NCBI GenBank assembly: GCA_002508495.1
Contig: DANA01000071.1
Coordinates: 1,948-26,724 of the forward strand
Length of the DNA: 24,777 bases
Source: Methanoregula sp. UBA276
Lineage (GTDB): Archaea; Halobacteriota; Methanomicrobia; Methanomicrobiales; Methanospirillaceae
Reading direction: 5' to 3'
Shown here piece by piece: positions 7,401 to 14,284 of the stretch (the first letter of the stretch is position 1; the number at the start of each line of letters is the position of its first letter). Under the pieces are notes generated by a model that saw nothing but the letters and a program-made list of their open reading frames with translations, had not been told where the DNA came from and ran no database searches. Position numbers and translations under genes: made by a program.

Positions 7401-7973
7401 ATGACCTTTTCCCTCACCACCGGCCGGCTCATCCTTGGGGACCTGCAGGAACGTGACCGTTCCAACCTCCGGCTCCTCGCCCGCGACCCCGCGTTCCAAA
7501 AATACGTTCTCGTCTGGCTTGACACGGAAGAGCAGATCGACACCTTCCTCCGGCACGCGATTGAGGAAGCGAATGCCAAGGACCGGCAGGACTACACGCT
7601 TGCAGCACGGGAAAAGGGTACGGGAGCCTTTGCCGGGCTCACGTTCATCGTGATCGATCCCCGGTACCCGACCTCGGCAGAATTCGGGATCGCGCTCCTG
7701 CCGGCGTTCTGCAAAAACGGTTACGGTACAGAGATCCTCGAATCGTTCCTGGCATTCGGCTTTACAACGCTGGGCATGCACCGGGTGTTCGGGAAATGCG
7801 ATGAGCAGAACATCCCGTCGGCCCGGATGATGGAGCGGTGCGGCCTCGTGTACGAAGGCACGATCCGCGAGCACGTCTGGCTCCGGGACCACTGGCGCTC
7901 GACCCGATATTACGGGATGCTGGCAGGGGAATATTCCTCCCGCAGCAAAAAGGGCGGCAACAACACTTGGTAA
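7401..7973 (+). CDS. GNAT N-acetyltransferase, RimJ/RimL-like
   Basis: A 190-residue GCN5-related acetyltransferase that would transfer acetyl from acetyl-CoA to an amine, in this subfamily often a protein N terminus, an amino acid or an antibiotic. The N terminus (MTFSLTTGRLILGDLQERD) is the canonical RimJ/RimL opening. The FAGLTFIVIDP strand, the LLPAFCKNGYGTEIL segment (acetyl-CoA pyrophosphate loop, Q/RxxGxG/A-like) and NIPSARMMERCGLVYEG (C-terminal motif) follow in the usual order. ATG 7401 is preferred over ATG 7353 because it starts the conserved region and has AGGTG 6 nt upstream. The substrate cannot be inferred. It converges with the minus-strand sensor gene. Confidence 0.88.
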   Translation: MTFSLTTGRLILGDLQERDRSNLRLLARDPAFQKYVLVWLDTEEQIDTFLRHAIEEANAKDRQDYTLAAREKGTGAFAGLTFIVIDPRYPTSAEFGIALLPAFCKNGYGTEILESFLAFGFTTLGMHRVFGKCDEQNIPSARMMERCGLVYEGTIREHVWLRDHWRSTRYYGMLAGEYSSRSKKGGNNTW

Positions 7974-8034
7974 TCCGTGAACCTGACGGAAGCCCGGGCC
8001 CGGCCCGCCGGCAGAAGGAGTCGGGGACTACTCA

Positions 8035-9705
8035 TCAGGATGTGCTGAACCGGTATTCCCCTTCAGGAATAAAAATTTCAAACCGTGTTCCTTCGCCCAC
8101 CACGCCGGTCTCGTGGATCAATATGTCGGTGATCGAGAGGATCTCCCGGGCAAGGAAAAGGCTCGTCCCGCTCTTTCCCATCAATTCCCGGTCGAACAGC
8201 TGCTCTTTTTTCTGGGCGGGAATGCCCGGCCCGTTGTCCTCGATGATGAGCGTGATGCCATCCTTCTCCTGCTGGTGCCGGAGCCGGACCTCCGTAACCT
8301 CCGGCCTCTTCTGCAGGATCGTCTCCATGATCGTCAGGAAGACGTCCTCGAGAAGGGGATCGGCATAGATCTCGAGGGTATCAAACCCGCCTTTCCGGGT
8401 GATGCCGGCATAATCGATATGGGAGAGGGCATTGAGCAGGGCATAGTTTGCATTCTGCCAGCGGGGCGGGTTCATGCCAAGATCCTGGTATTTCTTTGCA
8501 AAGGACATGCTTTCCGTAACGGACTTAAGGATCGCCTCTGCGCGTGCAAGCCCGCCTTCTGCCTTCTCGCTGCACCCGGCCTGCCGGGCAATCTGGATGA
8601 AGCCGGACAGCGAGAAGATCCCGCTCTGGAGATCCTGGAACGTGAGCGTGTTCAACAGGTTCAGTTTTTTCCGTGCCTGCATGAGGGCTTTCTCGCTCCT
8701 TTTGAGTTCCAGGAAGTTCTCTCGCAGGGTCTCTTCTGTCGCGGCCAGCTGTTCGTAGGCAGCATTCAGTTCCTGATTCTGGCGGGAGAGCTCATCTGTC
8801 TTGCGGGCAACCTCCCGCCGGAGCACGAAACTCATGACAACAAAGAGCGCTGCGAGGAACGCGATCCCGCCAAGGCCCCAGAAGATCCAAGGAGGAATCA
8901 TTGAACCGGATTCTATCCCATACCATTTTTGCATCGACTGGCTGTACGGGGACGAGGGACTGCGTTTCCCTTCCGCGATGCCCCGGTCAAGAACAGCAAG
9001 GAGGTCAGCGTTCTTTCCTTTCTGGACGGCAAACGTCATCTGGACGGGGTTGAACATCACCGGTGTTGCCGCAAGACCGTACGTTTTTGCATCCTCATGG
9101 GCTGCAGTATTGTAGACGACCAGGGCATCTGCCTCTCCTGCTGCGACCGCAGAAAAGACCGCAATGGGGGTATCAAAATCAAGCATCGTGACATTGACAT
9201 CGAACTTATTTGCCAAATCCAAAAATCCGATCCCGCTCTGTGCCTCCCTGACGGTCGCCACCCGTTTCCCCTCAAGGTCGAGGATAGTATTGATGCCGGA
9301 ATCGGGGCGGGCATACACCTGCGACCAGACCGAGAGTGCAGATTCATTCCCAAAGTCATACAACTTCTCGCGCTCCGGTGTACGGGTGACCCCCGGCATG
9401 ATATCGATCTCGCCGGTCGCAAGCCGGCCCCAACTCTCGATGAGCGATCCACTGACCCAGATGACATTCCAGCCTTCCTGTCGTGCGACATCTTCGATAA
9501 CATCAACAAAGAACCCCTCCGCTTCTCCCTGGTCATTGGTGAAGAGCGAGGGTTTGAGCTCAGTATTGGCCACTTTTACGTCGCGGGCCGCCCCGGCGGG
9601 GAAAACGAGTGCCGTGATGAGAAGGATGAGGAAGAGCCAGAGACATACTCGTTTGAGTAGCGCCGGATTACGATTATCCGTTTTTGCAGGTGTTGTCATA
9701 GGCAT
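8035..9705 (-). CDS. Membrane sensor: periplasmic solute-binding domain + kinase-like region lacking the phospho-acceptor His
   Basis: A 556-residue protein. A signal/anchor helix (about 18-38, KRVCLWLFLILLITALVFPAG) precedes a family-3 extracellular solute-binding domain (about 42-265, including SWGRLATGEIDIMPGVTRTPER and LEGKRVATVREAQSG). A TM helix (about 272-295) and a coiled coil (about 298-350) follow, then a region aligned with methanogen HisKA/HATPase tails. The G1 box EDNGPGIP (489-496) is intact. The H-box position reads TLTFQDLQSG, with Q357 where His is expected, and the N-box reads IMETIL without the usual Asn; the G2 region is also weak. It may be a pseudokinase, or belong to a His-less subfamily. 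Start ATG 9705; ATG 9699 is equally possible, with GAGAG upstream. Confidence 0.85.
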   Translation of the reverse strand: MPMTTPAKTDNRNPALLKRVCLWLFLILLITALVFPAGAARDVKVANTELKPSLFTNDQGEAEGFFVDVIEDVARQEGWNVIWVSGSLIESWGRLATGEIDIMPGVTRTPEREKLYDFGNESALSVWSQVYARPDSGINTILDLEGKRVATVREAQSGIGFLDLANKFDVNVTMLDFDTPIAVFSAVAAGEADALVVYNTAAHEDAKTYGLAATPVMFNPVQMTFAVQKGKNADLLAVLDRGIAEGKRSPSSPYSQSMQKWYGIESGSMIPPWIFWGLGGIAFLAALFVVMSFVLRREVARKTDELSRQNQELNAAYEQLAATEETLRENFLELKRSEKALMQARKKLNLLNTLTFQDLQSGIFSLSGFIQIARQAGCSEKAEGGLARAEAILKSVTESMSFAKKYQDLGMNPPRWQNANYALLNALSHIDYAGITRKGGFDTLEIYADPLLEDVFLTIMETILQKRPEVTEVRLRHQQEKDGITLIIEDNGPGIPAQKKEQLFDRELMGKSGTSLFLAREILSITDILIHETGVVGEGTRFEIFIPEGEYRFSTS

Positions 9706-10142
9706 ATCTCTCGTGAGGGCAGGGTGTGTGAACAACTCCTGATAACCCTGCGGGTTAGATGAGTAAGTATCCCTTCTAAATGATTATTCTTTTGGATAGG
9801 GTAACCGTTTGCCGGCGGGCAATCGGGTTGTACCGGTTCAGAGCCAGCCTTCCGCGATCTGGATCCAGCCATCCGCAACGGATGGGAAGTACCGGTTCGT
9901 GCCGGTCCGCGCCCGTTCGATCGCGTACCTGTAGCGAGGGGCAATCCAGGCCCGTGGAAACCCCGGATTGCCCTTCCGGGGGATCCCGGATCCTAATTTG
10001 GTGCAAAAAGGGGGTATTTATGTACAAGTGTTTCTTCTCCGGGCATTTTCCTTTGGATTTAATCGAATCCGGGGTATTTACGTGCCGCTGTAAAAACCTT
10101 AATAGGACTCATTTAACCGCCGATCTCAGGAAGGATCGACCT
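9706..10142. other. Non-coding region with several hairpins and short repeats
   Basis: No gene is convincing here. Hairpins are visible at 9869-9885 (CCATCCG/CGGATGG, loop CAA), 9939-9973 (GGGCAATCC/GGATTGCCC) and 9975-9990 (TCCGGG/CCCGGA). GTACCGGTTC occurs at 9830-9839 and 9889-9898, and GGGGTATTTA at 10011-10020 and 10071-10080, so two unrelated 10-mers each recur at about 60 nt. The left end must carry the promoter of the minus-strand sensor gene; an AT-rich stretch near 9776-9795 is the best candidate. The hairpin group might belong to a structured RNA. Confidence 0.4.
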
Positions 10143-10241
10143 ATGGGTGGGTCAAATGAAAAGAACCCCTGTTTTGGATGTTCGTTTTCGCAGGGTTGTT
10201 CCGGCCCTGGCAGGGAGGATGCATCCCTCCCGACCCGGTAG
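10143..10241 (+). CDS. Possible Cys-containing microprotein (32 aa)
   Basis: A 32-codon ORF, MGGSNEKNPCFGC followed by SFSQGC, with a CxxC-x5-C arrangement. It is preceded by AGGAAGGATC at about 10128-10137, a reasonable ribosome-binding site, and by an AT-rich box (CTTAATAG, about 10098-10105). The Cys spacing is loosely like metal-binding N-terminal tails of Mrp/Nbp35-type Fe-S carriers, but at this length that is only a suggestion. Its stop falls at the left edge of repeat copy 1. It could be a chance ORF or the stump of a longer decayed gene. Confidence 0.25.
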   Translation: MGGSNEKNPCFGCSFSQGCSGPGREDASLPTR

Positions 10242-10615
10242 TCTCCGTCGGAGAGCTCCTGGGGAATCTTGTCAGACGCTTGTCGCCTCTATGATTCTCC
10301 GACGTGAAAAACGCGATCCGGGGCTTGATCCGGCCTCCCGATTAACGTCCAGATCCCGATGTCACCCCCCTTTTGGCCAACAGAACGTATCTATGGGCGC
10401 TTTTTTGCAGGGTAAATTCTGGCGGGTTTTTTCAGGATGTGGAGTTGGGCGATCTGAGGGGAGATCGGCCGCTGTATCTGTGCTGTTTGTGGATATTTCC
10501 GGGCGTTATTTACCTGCATTTAAGGTAATCAGAAGGTATTTTGGCCGAATCCTGAAAATGAGGTGCTGTTTTTTCGTGAAATAGTGTCAGTGGGGCCGAT
10601 TTGGGGGGTAAACGG
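10242..10615 (+). repeat. Long imperfect intergenic repeat, copy 1
   Basis: The segment matches 12171-12535 in the same orientation. Landmarks in order are TCTCCGTCGGAGA (10242-10254), ATTCTCCGACG (10294), GGCGGG + T-run (10421), GCGATCTG (10449), GGGGAGATCG (10458), TTTCCGGGCG (10496-10505) and CGAATCC (10546-10552). Copy 2 has these at nearly constant offsets of about 1915-1930; 10496-10552 aligns without gaps. The outermost element is TCTCCGTCGGAGA here but its reverse complement in copy 2. The 145-codon frame crossing this region is low-complexity and basic, and I do not accept it as a gene. Confidence 0.65.
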
Positions 10616-10903
10616 AGGTCATTTTGGGCCCGGATTAGTACGGGTGCGTATGCTCTCCCGATGAGGCGGGTCACCCAAGTGCCTCGTCATGGTCTCGCAG
10701 GGCGTGGGGTGTAATCGCATTTCGGAACCGCCGATCACATATGAGGGAAACCCCCAAAAAACCGACACGGATACTTGCTGAGCTGATTCAAAAAAAAAAT
10801 CCGGGTTCATGAAAAATTTTGAATTTTTTTCATAATAACAAACTGTTTATTACAATTGCAGTTTTATAGAAAAACACACTCAGGAAATCTACCGGGGCCA
10901 TAC
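10616..10903 (+). promoter_or_regulatory. Intergenic region with hairpins, A10 tract and a promoter for the archaellin-like gene
   Basis: A stem GATGAGGC/GCCTCGTC (one G-U pair) is at 10660-10688. An A10 tract (10790-10799) reads as T10 on the minus strand. ATGAAAAA/TTTTTCAT form an AT-rich inverted repeat at 10809-10833. TTTTATAG at about 10861-10868 is a good archaeal TATA box, predicting initiation about 15 nt before the ATG at 10904. I see no gene on either strand. Confidence 0.5.
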
Positions 10904-11552
10904 ATGAAAAAGCTCGGGATCGTACTTGCAGCCGTTGTGCTCATCATAATCATCGCGTTCGTTTACATCTTGTTTTTTTGTCGGATGGGGCACTCTTCTC
11001 TCCGGAAAAAATTCGTATCCCTATGGTATCCCGCCCCCTCCTGATGATGCAACGCTCTGGGAGAAAGAGCAGTGGAATAAAAACCATGGCAATGTTGCAC
11101 AATGCGGGTTTTTTGCAAAATTCGCCGGACCCGTGGTGATGTATTCCTCACCATCCTCCACGGTTAGTAATGTCTCGTTCCGGTTTATGCAGCCGCCCGG
11201 CGAGCAGCCGCATGAGATCTCGACACTCACCTTCATCCTGTCAACACGTGACGATCTGAAAACGATTCGCATTGGTGACCCTGCGATGAAAGCAACCTGG
11301 CAGGTGTGGAACAAGACGCCGGCAATACGTCCGGGGAATATCAGCAACACGCTCATAGAGGACAATGAACTGGTGACGATTGAGCTGGACACGGCAAAAA
11401 TGGACCTGGAATCTTCGGCACTCGGCCCGGGGAGAAAGTTCGTCCTTGTTGCATCACCCGATGACGACTGCATCCGCGAGGCGGTCTTCTTTGGGAAACT
11501 CCCGTTTCTGATCCTGCCCGGAAACCGGATGGAGATTTTTGGCGGGTATTGA
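10904..11552 (+). pseudogene. Exported archaellin/pilin-like protein, split by a +1 frameshift at a T7 tract
   Basis: ATG 10904 opens MKKLGIVLAAVVLIIIIAFVYILFF, a hydrophobic signal/anchor helix, but that frame stops at 11042-11044. The frame one base later is open across the junction (VGWGTLLSGKNSYPYGIPPPDDATLW...) and continues to TGA 11550-11552. Removing one T from T7 at 10973-10979 joins them into a ~215-residue protein. The ectodomain is beta-rich. LGPGRKFVLVASPD...LPFLILPGNRMEI near its end recalls the LGPNEKFTIEI...PP region of methanogen archaellins; this is resemblance only, and the N terminus lacks a clear class III cleavage site. It may be a true pseudogene, slippage or phase variation at T7, or an assembly error. 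Confidence 0.65.
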
Positions 11553-11572
11553 TTTCCCGCGAACGCAATCAT

Positions 11573-11601
11573 GGAAAGAACGGGCACCGCTCGTCCTTTC
11601 C
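11573..11601 (+). terminator. Stem-loop after the archaellin-like gene
   Basis: GGAAAG (11573-11578) pairs with CTTTCC (11596-11601), and the inner ACGGGC/GCTCGT segments extend the stem around a short loop. It lies 20 nt past the stop. No T-run follows, so it may stabilise the 3' end and not terminate transcription. Confidence 0.4.
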
Positions 11602-11724
11602 AGGTGAATGAGACCTCCATGGGATGGGGAGCAAGGATTTATGGCTGGAAGGTATTCCGGCCGTGACAACAAAGATAATCCTCTACTGGTTCGAACAGGT
11701 ACGATAACCTGAGGGAGGTGGACC

Positions 11725-12069
11725 ATACCGCTGAACGTTGTGATCACCAAAGGAGAGGGCGGGTGGTATGTTGTTACGGTTCCCTCTCTTCCCGGCGGTA
11801 TCACGCAGGGCCGGATTATCAAGGAGGCAAAACAGAATATCCGGGAAGCAATCTCCTTGTACCTTGAACCCGATGAGGATATCATCCCCGGTAAAGGGGC
11901 ACGGGTTATCGAGGTTGCTGTGGAAAGCATCTCCCGGGAATTTTGGAACCGATGCAATCCGGGTGTTGAGCCGGTTCGGCTTCTCTTTTGTGCGCCAGAA
12001 AGGCAGTCATGTTCGGATGAAAAAGTCTCTTTCCGATACTACGCTGAATGTGACAATCCCCCTGCATGA
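11725..12069 (+). pseudogene. hicB: HicB-family antitoxin with damaged start and lost stop
   Basis: The N-terminal ~65 residues (NVVITKGEGGWYVVTVPSLPG, QGRIIKEAKQNIREAISLYLEPDEDI) are a standard HicB fold, the antitoxin partner of the mRNA interferase HicA. In intact relatives the protein starts MTIPLNV-like, but here the matching codons read ACC ATA CCG with no ATG; a GGGAGGTGG ribosome-binding site (about 11713-11721) sits immediately before this ATA. The nearest conventional start is GTG 11740, poorly spaced from it. HicB similarity ends near 11919 (ARVIEVAV), but no stop follows, so the frame runs on through hicA DNA to 12069 as nonsense (SREFWNRCNPGVEP...). Probably decayed; a truncated GTG-started product cannot be excluded. 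Confidence 0.75.
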
Positions 12070-12152
12070 TGAACGTGATCGAAATGACGCTCCGATCGAT
12101 CATCAAGGCAGCAGAACTCACCGAAGAGGAGTTCCTGAAGGCGCTGGAATGA
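11920..12152 (+). pseudogene. hicA: HicA-family toxin remnant with two frameshifts
   Basis: HicA is a small dsRBD-like mRNA interferase. Three pieces in shifting frames rebuild it: KHLPGI (about 11925-11942); GTDAIRVLSRFGFSFVRQKGSH, carrying the catalytic GSH motif, and VTIPLHDE (about 11945-12073); and LRSIIKAAELTEEEFLKALE ending at TGA 12150-12152. A one-base loss near 11942-11946 and a one-base gain near 12074-12090 explain the shifts. No ATG remains at the expected start, where GTG 11920 belongs to the hicB frame. The catalytic region survives but no full-length toxin can be made, so the pair is inactive as a toxin-antitoxin system. Confidence 0.8.
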
Positions 12153-12170
12153 TCCTCTTCACTACCCCCA

Positions 12171-12535
12171 TCTCCGACGGAGAATTCCAAAGAACCCGTA
12201 CCCGTCACCTGCCCAAAATCCATTCTCCGACGGTAAAATGGAGGCCCGTGGCTCACTCCGCCACGTCCCAAACCTTGTGGCAGGCCCCGGATGCCCACAG
12301 ACCACTTCTGTGTGCGGATTTTAACGGGTGTTTTTTGGCGGGATTTTGTGCATGCAGGATACTGCGATCTGCGGGGAGATCGTGCAACTAAAAGCGCCGG
12401 TTAGCGCACATTTCCGGGCGCGTTTTGCCCCGTTTTGCGGCAATCGGGGGGAAAATCGGGCGAATCCCAAAACAACAGGCAGGGAATTCTGCAAATAAGA
12501 CATATTTTGGATCCGGAAATGGGGAAACGGGGGGA
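12171..12535 (+). repeat. Long imperfect intergenic repeat, copy 2
   Basis: It begins with TCTCCGACGGAGA (12171-12183), followed by ATTCTCCGACG (12222), GGCGGG after a T6 run (12337), GCGATCTG (12364), GGGGAGATCG (12373), TTTCCGGGCG (12411-12420), CGAATCCC (12461) and GGATCCGGAAA (12509). It shares order and spacing with copy 1 at 10242 and overlaps in content with copy 3. No ORF in it has credible protein features. Confidence 0.65.
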
Positions 12536-12566
12536 GATTGGCGCCTGAAACCGGCCTAAACCGGCA

Positions 12567-12691
12567 TGTTTTTCGGCATTGATTACGGTGATTTAAGGCA
12601 ATCGGGGAAGAAAGGGGCGTATCTCAAAACAACTGACTTATTTTTCGCGAATGAGGCATGTATTGGATCCGGAAAGGGGAAACGGGGGTAG
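12567..12691 (+). repeat. Long imperfect intergenic repeat, copy 3 (partial)
   Basis: This is a shorter third copy corresponding to the right half of copy 2. Matching elements are GGCAATCGGGG (about 12597 vs 12449), CAAAACAAC (about 12634 vs 12469) and GGATCCGGAAA followed by GGGGAAACGGGGG (12665 vs 12509), giving a 148-156 nt period. A GGATTAGGGGGGTAAA segment just after it (about 12702-12717) resembles the right end of copy 1 (GATTTGGGGGGTAAAC, about 10597-10612). Confidence 0.6.
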
Positions 12692-12866
12692 AAATGCGGA
12701 CGGATTAGGGGGGTAAAGAGATACTCTTTCATGATCTTAATGAGTTTGCCTGCATTCCGGGGAATGGGGGTGACCTCTACGGTGTTTATCGATATTTGTT
12801 CACTTTCGCCCTTCAGTCCGATATCCTTAATACTTCTGATCCTTCAGATGTAGTTAGGAAATTTTC
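12692..12866 (+). promoter_or_regulatory. Upstream region of the restriction-modification cassette
   Basis: There is no gene. A weak TATA-like box, TCCTTAATAC (about 12824-12833), lies about 35 nt before the methyltransferase ATG, and AGGAA precedes that ATG by 6-8 nt. A short palindrome-like TTCTGATCCTTCAGA is nearby (about 12834-12848) and could be an operator, but the match is imperfect. Confidence 0.4.
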
Positions 12867-14273
12867 ATGAAGGGATTCGTTCCAACGCCCCCGTCAGTTG
12901 TCGATCACATGGTGGCGAAGATATTTGAAAAAAAATCTCCAGAATCGCAAGATAATATTCTGGATCCCGGCTGCGGCAGAGGAGCGTTTATCGATGGGAT
13001 AATCCGGTGGTGTAAAAAAAATTACAAGGAAGTTCCCCGAATTATTGGAATTGACTCCGACCCAAAACACATTGCAATCGCACGTGAAAAATACTCAGAA
13101 TTTCCTTCAATACAAATCCGACACGAAGATTTTCTCTTACGGCTTCCCGGAAAATTTAATTTTATCATTGGCAACCCGCCGTATGTTTCCATTACAGGAC
13201 TAACCGGGCAGGAAAAGAATGTTTACCGCACCCTGTTTCAAACAGCAACCGGCAGGTTCGATCTCTATTTCCTTTTCTTCGAACAGGCATTGAACTGTCT
13301 TGAAAAAGATGGAAAACTCGTCTTTATAACTCCGGAGAAATATCTCTCGGTAAAAAGTGCGTCCCGACTCAGAACCATCCTTTCAGAATACTGCATCAAT
13401 GAGATTGATCTTATGCACGAAAAGTCATTTGGGAATCTTATAACTTACCCAGCAGTAACCACGATAACACATAAAACACCTGATACAGCAACAGCAATAA
13501 TTTTCCGTGATGGTTGTAAAAAAACTGTGAAGTTACCTAAAGACGGGACATCTGCATTTCCTGCACTCTATGGAAACATCAAAAAGAAACCCGGCTATTG
13601 CACTCTAGCTGATTTGTGTCTCCGCGTCAGCTGTGGTGTCGCCACCGGGGCAGATTCTGTCTATGTTCATAAAAAGAGCGAGATCCCCACGGATCTGAAA
13701 AAGTATGCGTTTCCGACAATAACGGGGAGAGATTTATCCTTGAACGCTTTAAACGTTCATTCAGATCTTGAAATGATTATACCCTATGAAGCAAACGGGA
13801 AATTAATTCCGGAAAGCCACCTTGGGTCATTGAAATCATTTCTGCTCATGCCAAAAAACCGCACCCGTCTGCTGAAAAGAACCTGTGTTGCAAAAAAACC
13901 CTGGTATGCCTTTCATGAAAATCCCCCTCTTGCCCAGATCCTCCAGCCCAAGATTCTCTGCAAGGATATCACTGAGACGCCGTTCTTCAGGATCGATTAT
14001 TCCGGCGGGATTGTCCCGGGCCATTCCGTCTATTACATCATTCCAAAGAATCCGGATCACCTCGAAACTCTGCACGAATATCTCAACTCTCCTGAGGTCA
14101 GGTCATGGCTGGAATCGAACTGCCAGCGTGCAGCGAACGGCTTTTTCCGGCTGCAAAGCACAATCCTGAAGCAGATACCAGTTCCATTCTCTATTCTGGA
14201 GAATGAATGGCTGTCGGGCCAGAATGTTACCAGTCTTCACGTTCCTGATCATTCTGGTGAAGTTGCCGGGTGA
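12867..14273 (+). CDS. N6-adenine DNA methyltransferase (gamma class, TaqI-like) of a restriction-modification cassette
   Basis: A 468-residue enzyme expected to methylate adenine N6 within a target sequence using S-adenosylmethionine. FVPTPPSVVDHM (4-15) is motif X, ILDPGCGRGAF (31-41) is the SAM-binding motif I, GIDSDPKHI (61-69) is motif II with the ribose-binding acidic residue, and IGNPPYV (101-107) is the catalytic NPPY. Motif X before motif I and NPPY downstream define the gamma arrangement of M.TaqI. The C-terminal ~230 residues match a TaqI-like target-recognition layout (GRDLS, KILCKDI, HSVYYIIP...LNSPEVRSWLE, then a final RLQSTILKQIPVP), as in Eco57I/TaqI specificity regions. It is more AT-rich than flanking genes, suggesting transfer. 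The nuclease follows at once. Recognition sequence unknown. Confidence 0.9.
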   Translation: MKGFVPTPPSVVDHMVAKIFEKKSPESQDNILDPGCGRGAFIDGIIRWCKKNYKEVPRIIGIDSDPKHIAIAREKYSEFPSIQIRHEDFLLRLPGKFNFIIGNPPYVSITGLTGQEKNVYRTLFQTATGRFDLYFLFFEQALNCLEKDGKLVFITPEKYLSVKSASRLRTILSEYCINEIDLMHEKSFGNLITYPAVTTITHKTPDTATAIIFRDGCKKTVKLPKDGTSAFPALYGNIKKKPGYCTLADLCLRVSCGVATGADSVYVHKKSEIPTDLKKYAFPTITGRDLSLNALNVHSDLEMIIPYEANGKLIPESHLGSLKSFLLMPKNRTRLLKRTCVAKKPWYAFHENPPLAQILQPKILCKDITETPFFRIDYSGGIVPGHSVYYIIPKNPDHLETLHEYLNSPEVRSWLESNCQRAANGFFRLQSTILKQIPVPFSILENEWLSGQNVTSLHVPDHSGEVAG

Positions 14274-14284
14274 AGGATGATATA

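Noticed and set aside
8113..8904. 263-codon plus-strand ORF opposite the sensor gene
   Set aside because: It is antisense to the kinase-like region, where the minus-strand frame carries EDNGPGIP and coiled-coil features.
10147..10584. 145-codon plus-strand ORF
   Set aside because: It crosses repeat copy 1, is Arg/Ser-rich with no domain pattern, and the homologous repeat copy 2 does not keep the frame open.
10616..10790. Possible 5S rRNA or other stable RNA because of the stem at 10660-10688
   Set aside because: No conserved 5S, SRP or RNase P sequence blocks could be recognised.
11685..11705. GGTTCGAAC resembling a tRNA T-loop
   Set aside because: There is no acceptor, D or anticodon stem around it; it is only a short palindrome.
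12411..12691. Possible CRISPR array because of repeated words
   Set aside because: The repeats are long, imperfect and only three in number, with unequal spacing, and no cas genes are present.
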